Assembly (NCBI GenBank): GCA_930980675.1
Contig: CAKNIU010000014.1
Span: forward strand, 1 to 28,065
Origin: an uncultured Clostridium sp.
GTDB taxonomy: Bacteria; Bacillota_A; Clostridia; TANB77; CAG-508
Direction: 5' to 3'
DNA length: 28,065 bases
Shown here: in pieces, positions 1 to 7,204 of the stretch
Numbering within the stretch: the first letter of the stretch is position 1
Layout of the letters: each line of letters begins with the position of its first letter
Program-made: the position numbers and the translations under genes
The notes under the pieces: model-generated
Told to the model about the DNA's origin: nothing
The model's database searches: none
Seen by the model: only the letters and a program-made list of their open reading frames with translations

Positions 1-33
1 GAATCCTTGCATTTCTAATTTTTTTAAGTACAT
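1..33 (-). CDS. smc: SMC chromosome segregation ATPase, N-terminal fragment
   Basis: Only the first 11 codons are in the window, reading MYLKKLEMQGF from an ATG at 31-33 towards the left edge. This opening matches the conserved start of bacterial SMC (typically MYLK-LE-GFKSF), the condensin ATPase that organises and segregates the chromosome. AAAGG sits about 10 bases upstream as a ribosome site. RecF also begins with MYxK, but continues with a NFRN-type motif rather than QGF, so SMC is the better call. It rests on 11 residues only. Confidence 0.65.
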   Translation of the reverse strand, partial: MYLKKLEMQGF

Positions 34-62
34 AGTGTTTACCTTTCGTTTTTTATATTTTA

Positions 63-90
63 TGTCAATAGTGGACTCTCCTTTTTGACA
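63..90. repeat. short TGTCAATAG...TTTTTGACA repeat
   Basis: A 28-base segment begins TGTCAATAG and ends TTTTTGACA, so its ends form a six-base inverted repeat (TGTCAA/TTGACA). It closely matches the left half of the larger inverted repeat at 17446-17506. It lies just upstream of smc and may be a short copy or relic of that element. Confidence 0.45.
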
Positions 91-100
91 TTATTTAGAT

Positions 101-256
101 TAAGCTACAATATATGTTCTGGAGCTTTTAGCGTAGCGAAGCTGACAAAGGACTCAGGTACAGTTATGTCTTTCTCTTAGAAGCGCAGCCGGAGCGTGCG
201 AGCGCTGAGCGAAGTGAACCGCGAAGTAAATGCGGAAGAATGTATATTGTAGCTTA
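101..256. repeat. GC-rich inverted-terminal element, copy A
   Basis: A 156-base GC-rich island in AT-rich DNA. It is bounded by 20-base inverted ends, TAAGCTACAATATATGTTCT on the left and its near-complement ending at 256 (18 of 20 match). The interior is rich in GCG/AGCG words. It lies 36 bases past the stop of the nucleosidase-like gene. Same family as copies at 4805, 6062, 18116 and 20791, but with a more diverged interior. There is no open reading frame of note inside. Confidence 0.8.
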
Positions 257-291
257 GTGCATAAGAGCAATAAAAACTCTATGAATTGTAT

Positions 292-1053
292 CTATTTTTC
301 TTTTAAAAACTTTTCAATAAATATTACAGAACTTTCAAGTTCCATTAACCTATTATCTTCTACTGTTTTATAATAATCATCCATGCTTAAATTATCACTT
401 ACTTTTTTAAGTGATATAAGTGGAATATTATATAAATCTGCTAACAGTGATACAGAGTGGAGTTCCATATCGAAAATTACATTATCTTTAATGTCTGTAT
501 TATTTACAAAACATTCTGCTGAATAGCATGGTAATTTTTCTAGCTCGTCAATTGTTACTAAGTCTTGTCCGCCTAAATCGTCCATACTATATTTTTGCTC
601 TCCGGTTATGTCCCATTCTAAGTTATATGATTTATTTATTGAAACCCAGCTTCCTATTTTTGCATTAGTTGAACCTGCATAACCTATATTTATTATTAAA
701 TCTGGTTTATCGTTTTCGCATAAATATTTTGTAAGTCCAATTGCTGTTTTTTGTTTGCCAATGCCTGTAATAAGCAAAGACATTGTTGTTTTATTTTCTG
801 TATAAATGTTATTTTCAACATTTTCCAAGTTACTATTTTTATCATTTGGATAAACATCTAAAAAATTATTTACTTTGTTTGAATAGACTTCTATAAAATT
901 ATTTATATCTGTTTTATTAAATTTTTCTTTACTTTCTTTTATTAAATTATTTTTTAGATTTGTATCATATTTCTGCACTTTACTCAATTCAAGAAATTTT
1001 GCAATTTGTTCTCCTTCTTTTTCCATCGCACAATGTATTAGTATATTTTTCAT
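292..1053 (-). CDS. MTA/SAH nucleosidase-like protein (phosphorylase superfamily)
   Basis: The 253-residue protein has the layout of 5'-methylthioadenosine/S-adenosylhomocysteine nucleosidases, which cut the glycosidic bond of these nucleosides in methionine salvage. Visible features are an N-terminal AMEKEGE (E12 at the usual catalytic position), GIGKQKTA near 97-104, NIGYAGS near 122-128, FDMEL at 194-198 (ribose-binding DMEG-like motif), and KKVSDNLS with D220 in the place of the catalytic Asp. The gene is unusual in having about 55 Lys/Asn-rich residues (30-88) inserted after the first helix, where the family is normally compact. The FDMELHS motif also departs from DMEGAA, so substrate specificity is uncertain. 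The start ATG has a weak AAGGAAA site. It sits alone between copy A and the divergent HD-GYP gene. Confidence 0.7.
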   Translation of the reverse strand: MKNILIHCAMEKEGEQIAKFLELSKVQKYDTNLKNNLIKESKEKFNKTDINNFIEVYSNKVNNFLDVYPNDKNSNLENVENNIYTENKTTMSLLITGIGKQKTAIGLTKYLCENDKPDLIINIGYAGSTNAKIGSWVSINKSYNLEWDITGEQKYSMDDLGGQDLVTIDELEKLPCYSAECFVNNTDIKDNVIFDMELHSVSLLADLYNIPLISLKKVSDNLSMDDYYKTVEDNRLMELESSVIFIEKFLKEK

Positions 1054-1223
1054 ATTTGTTTTCCTTTTCTTTGCCTAATTGTATAAATTAGATTTTTACT
1101 TTATAACATTCAAAATTTCAATTTTATCATGTCATTTTTAGCCGTTACTTTGGCGTTTATATCATATTATCACAAAAAGTTTTATTTGTCATCAAAATTT
1201 AATATTGTTTTTCACTTTTTTTA

Positions 1224-1252
1224 TTGTTTTTCTTCATTTGTTTTTATATAAT
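1224..1252 (+). promoter_or_regulatory. sigma-A-type promoter for the HD-GYP gene
   Basis: TTGTTT (1224-1229), 17 bases, then TATAAT (1247-1252). Transcription would start near 1259, leaving a leader of about 100 bases before the plus-strand gene at 1357. The region 1054-1223 holds nothing else that I recognise. Confidence 0.5.
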
Positions 1253-1301
1253 ATTTAGTAATAATTTTAAGTATATTATCATTCACTGTTATTCTTTATG
1301 C

Positions 1302-1332
1302 AAAGCTCAAATATATGTTCTATAGCTTTTAG
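1302..1332 (+). repeat. solo terminus of the GC-rich element
   Basis: Thirty-one bases here match the left end of copy A (101-131) with only a few changes, including the shared words ATATATGTTCT and AGCTTTTAG. No GC-rich body or right end follows. It therefore looks like a relic or an incomplete copy. It lies in the leader of the HD-GYP gene, a few bases upstream of its ribosome site. Confidence 0.6.
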
Positions 1333-1356
1333 ATGTGAATGATTAAGGAGTAGCAA

Positions 1357-2295
1357 ATGTTAGAAGAAAAATATGACTTTTATAGTCCATCTAATATTAA
1401 AATTCACGAAGTGTCTTCAACCATCAAAGACCATTTAGTTGTAATGGAAAGTTTAGATGATTTTACCAAAAGGCATAGTGAAAATGTTGCCAATTTAGTA
1501 GGTAGAATCTGCGAATATATGCATTGCAATAGTCAATTTACTATACATTGTGTTATTGCAGGTTATTTGCATGATATAGGAAAATTATTTATTCCTAAGG
1601 AAATAACCAATAAACCTGGTAAGCTTACTGATGAAGAATACGAAATAATGAAAGCTCATACCACTTTAGGTTATCAATACTGTATGGAAGATTTGGCTTT
1701 AAGACCATATTCTGATGGCCCATGGTATCATCATGAATCTCTTAATGGCACCGGTTACCCTAGAGGTCTTAGGAAGCCAGATATACCATATTCTGCTCAA
1801 ATTATTCGTGTTGCTGATGAATATGACGCTATAGTAACTAAAAGGCAATATACTACTCACGTTAACATTTCTCAAACTTTGAAAGAACTTATTCAAGATG
1901 CTTTACCTAGTAGTGATGTTATAGCTTTAGATCAGCTAAAGCAAAATGAACGTTTAGGTAAAATAAACCCTAAACCACTTAAAGCTTTATTTAAAGTTGT
2001 AATTGATGATACATTATATGAAATCAGTTGTGTTATGAACTATGTTAATTATATTAAAGAGCAAATTAAAAGGTTAAAATCTATAAAAAAATACGAACAA
2101 AAAATGAATACTACAAAAAAAGCACAAATGAAAGATTATTATAAAGCTGGTATGCAACTTCTCTTTGAACAAGGTGAAAATGCCAAAAATTATACTCAAG
2201 TACTTGCAGAATATGAAAATGCTTTAGTTATTAGACAAGATAGAATTGATAAACTTTACGATGAAATAAAAATTATTAAAAAATTAAAAGTATGA
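1357..2295 (+). CDS. HD-GYP domain protein, predicted c-di-GMP phosphodiesterase
   Basis: A 312-residue soluble protein. HD-GYP enzymes hydrolyse c-di-GMP with a metal centre. The motifs are present: H40, H72-D73 in YLHDIGKLFIP, H101, H125-H126 in YHHESLNGTGYPRGL (GYP at 133-135), and D154 in RVADEYD. After the catalytic domain (about 30-180) the C-terminal third is Lys-rich and probably helical. There is no signal peptide, membrane segment or receiver domain. The ribosome site AAGGAG lies 6 bases before the ATG. It is the only clear plus-strand gene here, so it is transcribed against its neighbours. If active, it would lower c-di-GMP, which in clostridia commonly controls pili and surface proteins such as those elsewhere in this window. 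Confidence 0.85.
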   Translation: MLEEKYDFYSPSNIKIHEVSSTIKDHLVVMESLDDFTKRHSENVANLVGRICEYMHCNSQFTIHCVIAGYLHDIGKLFIPKEITNKPGKLTDEEYEIMKAHTTLGYQYCMEDLALRPYSDGPWYHHESLNGTGYPRGLRKPDIPYSAQIIRVADEYDAIVTKRQYTTHVNISQTLKELIQDALPSSDVIALDQLKQNERLGKINPKPLKALFKVVIDDTLYEISCVMNYVNYIKEQIKRLKSIKKYEQKMNTTKKAQMKDYYKAGMQLLFEQGENAKNYTQVLAEYENALVIRQDRIDKLYDEIKIIKKLKV

Positions 2296-2321
2296 ATTTA
2301 GAATTACAAGAATTTATTAAA

Positions 2322-2359
2322 AGAAAGCTTCTTTTACTATTATTTAAAAGAAACTTTCT
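2322..2359. terminator. bidirectional terminator between convergent genes
   Basis: AGAAAG-C-TTCTTTT pairs with AAAAGAA-A-CTTTCT around a 9-base loop, with T-rich sequence on both sides. It separates the plus-strand HD-GYP gene from the convergent adhesin gene ending at 2402. Confidence 0.7.
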
Positions 2360-2401
2360 ATTTTGATTAATCTAGTATTATTTTATTACTTTTGTTTAAA
2401 T

Positions 2402-4579
2402 CTAATTAGATTTAACTTCACTTTTGTTAATTTCGTTTTCCTTCTTTATATTTCTTTTTAGTTTAAGTATAATTACAACTGCTAAGATTGAAAATCCTAA
2501 TATTATAGGTAATAGATTTAAAATAATAATACCTGTTCTAGGCATTATACCTAATTCATTTACGTCTTCATTATCTTCAAGTGTTGTTTCTGGAAGTTTT
2601 TCAGAATCAATTCTTATAGAAGCAATAATATTTCTAGATATATCCACACCTGCACTTTTTTCTATTATTATTTCATATTCTCTAGTTTCGCCAGCATTTA
2701 AATCTGCTACTTTAAATTTAGCAGTATTTCCACTTACTTCCCAATCAGGGCTTATAAATTTAAATCCTTCTGGTATAGTAAATGTAATATATCCATTTCC
2801 TAATTTATCTTGGTTATTTGTTACTTTAACTTTATAATATACTTGCAAACTAGAAGCTGAATTAGCATCTTTTATTTCTGTTTCAATTTTATCAGCCTTA
2901 CCTTCCAATCCATAATAATTACCGTTAATATATGCTTTTTCAAGATTCATTTCTATTTGTAAATTAAATTTTAATCTTTGATAATAATAATTTAATGTAA
3001 TATCTTCTCTTGCTACTGTAACAGTTGGATTATTGGGTCTTTCTATTAGTTTAAAATCTTCAAATTGCCTTTCTTCAGAAGTAAATGTATCACCTTCGTG
3101 AGCATCCTTTTGTTCACTTGCTATAATTTCACCTGTTTCCTTATCTATGTAATTTACAGTTATTTTTGACTTATGTCTATAATAATATGTTACATTAATA
3201 GGTTCTCCTCTCATAGTTCCAGAAGGATTGCCATCTACTTTAGTAAAGTCATAATTATCTATTGTCTTTTGCTCTGTAGTATAGTCATCTCCAGATTTAC
3301 CATTTATTACAGTACTTGGTGAAATTTCTTGATTTGTAACTTCATCAATGTATTTAGCAGTAACAGTTGTATTCTTAGCATAGTAATAATTTACTACTTG
3401 TAATTCTTCTGTTAAGGTAATATTTTCATTTTCTGGTTTTTTAACTAATGTATATCCATTTATATTTTTAGCTTCTGTTGTTACACTATCACCTACTGGT
3501 CCACTTTGATTTATAACATCTAATTTTGTATTTGTATCTATATCAATATAGTTTGCTTGTACACCACCACTTTGTAAATTGAATGTTACAAATAAATTAG
3601 ATTCACCTCCAGCTCTTTCCATATAAAATAATGTTAGCGTATGTTCTCCTTGTGAAAGCATTCCTTCTTCAAAAGCTGATTTGTATACATCTTTTTCATC
3701 TTGATTTGTTTCTGGATTATATATGCTCTCATAGTAAACTTGATTTTTAGCAAAATTTATATTGCCTCTTAATCTTGCATGGCATCCACCTAAATCTAAT
3801 ACCAACTTATCATCTACATATACCCAAACATCATCATCTCCGGAAAAATCAAATATCATATCTTCAAATTGGTCAGTTTCAGAATTTTTTACTTTTCCGT
3901 CTTTAGTCATTATAAAAGGAATTTCTATTCTAGCTGTGAAACCTAAGTTTCTGTTACCCATTATTGATGTGTCATCTTCGCAATTATTAAATGGATAAAA
4001 ACCGTTTCTTGCTCCTTCGTGTAATTTAAAAGTTTTTGTACTGTAATCTCTATATACATGATATTGATCACTATTAAAACTATAATAACCATTTTTTTCT
4101 TTTACAAATGGGAATTTCCAATTAGAAAGAACTTCCATATATACATCTGTATTAGAATTTACAGTTGGAAAAAAGCTTGTACCATTTGTATATTTGTCTA
4201 CTATGCTTAAATCTCCATTTACTAATTTGTCTTTGGCTAATCCTTGTAATACTCCTGTTGAATTACCATATTGACTTAATCCTATGTAACCATTTTGAAT
4301 TCCTCCTACGCACATTCCTTCTGTAGAAGCCATAAGCATTGATTTTTGGTCTATTTCATATCTTTGGCTCATTGGTAAAGGATAATAATCCGTCCAATGC
4401 ATACCTCTTTGCAATGAATTATATTCTTCTCTATTTATTCTAGTCAGTGTTGCATTTACATATTTTACTTTATCATCAGTTACTGGACTACAATTAGTTG
4501 CAGCCATTGTTTTTAAATACATAGTAGATAGCAATATAAATAAAAATGCTATAACTATGATTTTTAATTTTTTCTTCAT
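2402..4579 (-). CDS. sortase-anchored adhesin with fibro-slime and MucBP domains
   Basis: A 725-residue surface protein. Residues 1-26 form a signal peptide (MKKKLK followed by a hydrophobic stretch ending MAA). A fibro-slime/PA14-like domain follows, with its core FDFSGDDDVWVYVDDKLVLD near 245-265. Three MucBP-type repeats come next, each with a YIDxxTxxxI start and a YYY end (about 340-540), then a domain with ITFTIPEGF resembling surface-protein stalk modules. The end carries MPRTG at 679-683, a hydrophobic segment and basic residues: a variant LPxTG sortase signal. The protein is therefore predicted to be covalently attached to peptidoglycan and to bind glycans or mucus. AAAGGAG lies 5 bases before the ATG. 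A strong promoter and possible Spo0A boxes lie upstream. No sortase gene is in the window. Confidence 0.85.
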   Translation of the reverse strand: MKKKLKIIVIAFLFILLSTMYLKTMAATNCSPVTDDKVKYVNATLTRINREEYNSLQRGMHWTDYYPLPMSQRYEIDQKSMLMASTEGMCVGGIQNGYIGLSQYGNSTGVLQGLAKDKLVNGDLSIVDKYTNGTSFFPTVNSNTDVYMEVLSNWKFPFVKEKNGYYSFNSDQYHVYRDYSTKTFKLHEGARNGFYPFNNCEDDTSIMGNRNLGFTARIEIPFIMTKDGKVKNSETDQFEDMIFDFSGDDDVWVYVDDKLVLDLGGCHARLRGNINFAKNQVYYESIYNPETNQDEKDVYKSAFEEGMLSQGEHTLTLFYMERAGGESNLFVTFNLQSGGVQANYIDIDTNTKLDVINQSGPVGDSVTTEAKNINGYTLVKKPENENITLTEELQVVNYYYAKNTTVTAKYIDEVTNQEISPSTVINGKSGDDYTTEQKTIDNYDFTKVDGNPSGTMRGEPINVTYYYRHKSKITVNYIDKETGEIIASEQKDAHEGDTFTSEERQFEDFKLIERPNNPTVTVAREDITLNYYYQRLKFNLQIEMNLEKAYINGNYYGLEGKADKIETEIKDANSASSLQVYYKVKVTNNQDKLGNGYITFTIPEGFKFISPDWEVSGNTAKFKVADLNAGETREYEIIIEKSAGVDISRNIIASIRIDSEKLPETTLEDNEDVNELGIMPRTGIIILNLLPIILGFSILAVVIILKLKRNIKKENEINKSEVKSN

Positions 4580-4648
4580 ATAACTCCTTTTCTATAAACG
4601 AAAACCATCCCGAGCATTCGCTTATTAAATTAATTGGGATAAACTTAG

Positions 4649-4669
4649 ATAATTTAAGACTTAAATTAT
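4649..4669. promoter_or_regulatory. 21-base perfect palindrome in the adhesin leader
   Basis: ATAATTTAAG-A-CTTAAATTAT reads as a perfect inverted repeat between the predicted start of transcription (about 4700) and the adhesin start codon. A second AT-rich inverted repeat lies at about 4676-4702. It could be a DNA operator or an RNA hairpin in the roughly 120-base leader. No poly-T follows directly, so it is not a clear terminator. Confidence 0.45.
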
Positions 4670-4706
4670 TTAGATAAAATTAAATTAGAATAATTTAATT
4701 GATTTT

Positions 4707-4735
4707 ATTATACAACACATTATGACAATTGTAAA
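4707..4735 (-). promoter_or_regulatory. sigma-A-type promoter for the adhesin gene
   Basis: On the minus strand, TTTACA (complement of 4730-4735), 17 bases, then TATAAT (complement of 4707-4712). The spacing is ideal and only one -35 base deviates from consensus. Confidence 0.7.
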
Positions 4736-4754
4736 GAAAAATCGTTCGTCAAAT

Positions 4755-4771
4755 ATCGACATTTTTCGACA
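4755..4771 (-). promoter_or_regulatory. tandem Spo0A-box candidates upstream of the adhesin promoter
   Basis: TTCGACA (4765-4771, complement TGTCGAA) is a perfect 0A box, and ATCGACA (4755-4761) matches it at six of seven positions. The boxes are in the same orientation and 10 bases apart, the tandem spacing known for Spo0A dimers. They lie 20-36 bases upstream of the -35 element, a position compatible with activation. No experimental link can be seen here. Confidence 0.45.
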
Positions 4772-4804
4772 AAATGTGACAATTAAGTAGATATTATATT
4801 ATAA

Positions 4805-4930
4805 AAAGACCAATATATGTTCTCGAACATTTCAAGTGAGCGCAGGCGACGTAGGAGCGGAGCGTAACGTGCAAGCTGGAGTGAATAGCGACCCGCGCGG
4901 CGAAATGAGAGAGAATGTATATTGGTCTTT
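4805..4930. repeat. GC-rich inverted-terminal element, copy B
   Basis: A 126-base element with ends AAAGACCAATATATGTTCT (4805-4823) and AGAATGTATATTGGTCTTT (4912-4930). The GACC/GGTC pair is peculiar to this copy. The right half, containing GCAAGCTGGAG and GCGACCCGCGCGGCGAAAT, is nearly identical to copies C and D. It lies 30 bases after the mazF stop. Read on the minus strand it ends GGTC followed by five T, so the stem could act as the mazF terminator. Confidence 0.85.
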
Positions 4931-4960
4931 AATAGTATTTATATCTACTGAATTTTAATA

Positions 4961-5317
4961 CTAATTAAATCCTTCGAGTCCAATGCTTACTTCTAAAGCA
5001 TTATTAATTTGATTCATCAAATTTTCATCATCAATATGTCCTATTTTTTCTTTTAGCCTACTTTTGTCTATTGTTCTTACTTGTTCTGCCAAAACTACAG
5101 AATTAGTTTTTAATCCTCCATTTTGAGAACCTATTTCTATATGAGTTGGCAGTTTTGCTTTTCCCATTTGTGAAGTTATTGCAGCTGCTATTACTGTTGG
5201 ACTATGCTTATTTCCTAGGTCATTTTGAATTATTACAACTGGTCTTATACCTCCTTGTTCAGAACCTACTACCGGACTTAAATCTGCATAAAACATATCT
5301 CCTCTTCTTATATTCAT
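4961..5317 (-). CDS. mazF: MazF/PemK-family endoribonuclease toxin
   Basis: At 118 residues this is a full-length MazF (EndoA-type) mRNA interferase. The conserved features are visible: [23 protein letters not shown] at the start (quoted in part: [20 protein letters not shown]), R25 in [12 protein letters not shown], and T48-S49 in AAITSQ. These correspond to the catalytic Arg and Thr/Ser of the family. In Firmicutes it is usually preceded by a small MazE-type antitoxin gene. Here only 40 bases separate it from the GerS-like gene, and none of them encodes an antitoxin. It is probably cotranscribed with that gene. The antitoxin must be elsewhere, or the protein has become a housekeeping RNase. 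The start is ATG. Confidence 0.9.
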   Translation of the reverse strand: MNIRRGDMFYADLSPVVGSEQGGIRPVVIIQNDLGNKHSPTVIAAAITSQMGKAKLPTHIEIGSQNGGLKTNSVVLAEQVRTIDKSRLKEKIGHIDDENLMNQINNALEVSIGLEGFN

Positions 5318-5357
5318 ATTTACTCTCCCAATAATAAAATTGAGATGATATATATTT

Positions 5358-5969
5358 CTAAATGTTTAATTCTATCTCATTATATTTTATGTCTACTTTT
5401 AGTTCATTGTTAATATCATATACTTGTAAATTTTTAGGTTCTAAATTTGCTTTATCTATGTAAAGAATTTGTTTATTATTGTATTTATTTATTTCAGACA
5501 TATAATAGATTTGTATCTTCCCATCTTTTTCTTTTATTTCTTTTTCTTCTGCATTTCTATAACCTTCCATGAAAGATGTTAAAAATAATGAATTTGTTGT
5601 TGCATATTGATAATTCTCATATACTTGACTTAAATTATAATTTGTATTTTTAAGAGTTATAATTCCATTTTCATATATTATTTCCATTCCTGCAAGACTA
5701 TTTGGTGACAATGCTAATTGCCTTGTATAACTAGTACCTCTTACCTCTTGCTCGAATTCATAAAAGTTTGTATTTTTATTACTGCAAACAGTTAATTTTA
5801 TTTTTGCTCTATATGATGAAACATTTAGAAAATATTGTTCAATCTCTTGTATACTTTTATTATTTCCACTTTCCTTAGTTTTATAATTAGATTTTATAAA
5901 AAAATTACAAATTAATAAAATTGTAATTATAAGAATTATAAAAGCAATAATTTTAAACCATTTTCCCAT
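5358..5969 (-). CDS. GerS/LolA-like membrane-anchored protein
   Basis: A 203-residue protein with an N-terminal membrane segment (about residues 5-26, [18 protein letters not shown]) followed by an extracytoplasmic domain. The domain shows the LolA-like pattern seen in clostridial GerS-related germination lipoproteins: an early helix with the motif [12 protein letters not shown], then repeated two-strand units ending in a calculation-like '[11 protein letters not shown]' segment. GerS in C. difficile is needed for cortex hydrolysis during germination. Here the function is inferred only from this fold-level resemblance. A lipobox is not clear, although C21 lies inside the hydrophobic stretch. 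The ATG is preceded by GAAAGG. mazF follows after 40 bases, probably in the same transcript. Confidence 0.55.
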   Translation of the reverse strand: MGKWFKIIAFIILIITILLICNFFIKSNYKTKESGNNKSIQEIEQYFLNVSSYRAKIKLTVCSNKNTNFYEFEQEVRGTSYTRQLALSPNSLAGMEIIYENGIITLKNTNYNLSQVYENYQYATTNSLFLTSFMEGYRNAEEKEIKEKDGKIQIYYMSEINKYNNKQILYIDKANLEPKNLQVYDINNELKVDIKYNEIELNI

Positions 5970-5980
5970 ACTTTAGCCTT

Positions 5981-6035
5981 TCAAAAAAATAATATTGAAA
6001 TTACCTTTTTAATATTTTAGTAATCCAATATTATT
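5981..6035 (-). terminator. terminator-like hairpin in the GerS-like leader
   Basis: On the minus strand AATAATATTG (6026-6035) pairs perfectly with CAATATTATT (5988-5997). An inner ATTAC/GTAAT pair extends the stem, and seven T follow. It ends only about 15 bases before the GerS-like start codon, almost touching its ribosome site. It could be the end of the dus transcript or an attenuator for the GerS-like gene. Confidence 0.6.
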
Positions 6036-6061
6036 TTATTCATCTATATTATTATATATGA

Positions 6062-6217
6062 AAAAAACGCAAATATACTTCTCGACATTTCAGTGAACGG
6101 AGGCAGCGGGCGTACTTATTATTTGTAATACGGTTTATCTGCCGAGTGAAACGTGCAAGCTGGAGCGAATAGCGACCCGCGCAGCGAAATGAGAGAGAAT
6201 GTATATTTGCGTTTTTT
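6062..6217. repeat. GC-rich inverted-terminal element, copy C
   Basis: A 156-base element. Its left end AAAAAACGCAAATATACTTCT pairs with its right end, which ends GTATATTTGCGTTTTTT. The right half is nearly identical to copies B and D; the middle (6110-6140) is unique. It starts 15 bases after the dus stop, read on the minus strand. The far arm is followed by T-rich sequence, so the pair forms an A-tract/stem/T-tract terminator whose loop is the GC-rich body. Confidence 0.85.
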
Positions 6218-6231
6218 ATTATATCATTTAA

Positions 6232-7203
6232 TTAATTAAATAAAGAAAAATAACTAACTAATTCGCTTTCTACTTCTTCTTTACTTTCTAAATGATTAAT
6301 TTTGTCACGAACTGTTGATGCATTTGGCAAACTTTTTAAATAGTAGCAAATATGCTTTCTCATTTCTCTTATTCCAGTATATTCTCCTTTTTCTTTTACT
6401 TCTAGTTCTATATGATTTAAAATGGTTTCTAATATTTCTTTATTAGATATTTGTCTTATTGTACCATTTTCTAAATATGTTCTTATTTGTTCCAATATCC
6501 AAGGTTTTCCTAAAGTGCCTCTGCCTATCATAATTCCGTCACAGTTAGTTTGTTCAAATATTTTTTTAGCATCTTCTGGTGATTTTATATCTCCATTTCC
6601 AATTACAGGTATGTTAACATTTTCTTTAACTTTTTTTATTATGTCCCAATCTGCTATTCCAGTATAATATTCTGCTCTTGTTCTTCCATGAACAGCAATA
6701 GCTGATGCTCCTGCTCTCTCTATAGCTTTAGCAGCTTCTACTGCAACAATATGTTCACTATCCCAACCCTTACGTATTTTTACTGTTACTGGAACACTTG
6801 AACTTCTTACTACTGCTTTAACTATTTCATATACCTTTTCTAAGTTTAAAAGCAGTTTGCTTCCATCACCATTTTTTACAACTTTTGGTGCAGGACATCC
6901 CATGTTAATATCTACTATATTTGCTATTTTGCTAACATAGTTTGCTGCATATGTCATTGACTCTATATCACTTCCAAATATTTGTGCAGATACTGGTCTT
7001 TTTTCTCCATCCATTTTTAGCAACTGCTTTGTTTTTTCATCATTGTAATAAAGAGCTTTGCTACTTACCATTTCTGTTACAACTAACCCAGGTTTATATT
7101 TTTCACACACCAGCCTAAAAGGCAGGTCTGTTAAACCTGCCATTGGAGCTAATATTATATTATTTTGTAATTCTACATTACCTATTTTTAGTTTTTTAAT
7201 CAT
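6232..7203 (-). CDS. dusB: tRNA-dihydrouridine synthase (DusB family)
   Basis: A 323-residue FMN enzyme that reduces uridines in tRNA to dihydrouridine. The motifs are clear: ILAPMAGLTDLPFR at 17-30, INMGCPAPKVVKNGDGSKLL with catalytic C103, KIRKGWD, VHGRTRAEYYTG, GNGDI, and IGRGTLGKPWI. The start is set at the ATG giving MIKKLKIGN, because GAGGAG lies just before it and this leaves a one-base gap after the rodA stop. A longer frame with 13 extra residues would overlap rodA. It is the last gene of the minD-minE-rodA-dus run and is followed by copy C. Confidence 0.93.
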   Translation of the reverse strand: MIKKLKIGNVELQNNIILAPMAGLTDLPFRLVCEKYKPGLVVTEMVSSKALYYNDEKTKQLLKMDGEKRPVSAQIFGSDIESMTYAANYVSKIANIVDINMGCPAPKVVKNGDGSKLLLNLEKVYEIVKAVVRSSSVPVTVKIRKGWDSEHIVAVEAAKAIERAGASAIAVHGRTRAEYYTGIADWDIIKKVKENVNIPVIGNGDIKSPEDAKKIFEQTNCDGIMIGRGTLGKPWILEQIRTYLENGTIRQISNKEILETILNHIELEVKEKGEYTGIREMRKHICYYLKSLPNASTVRDKINHLESKEEVESELVSYFSLFN

Positions 7204-7204
7204 T

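Noticed and set aside
101..256. CRISPR array or tRNA cluster in the GC-rich islands
   Set aside because: There are no regularly spaced direct repeats and no cloverleaf or TTCRA-type T-arm; the islands are single inverted-repeat units.
3762..3998. Plus-strand open frame inside the adhesin gene
   Set aside because: It lies wholly opposite a well-supported domain (fibro-slime) and has no ribosome site.
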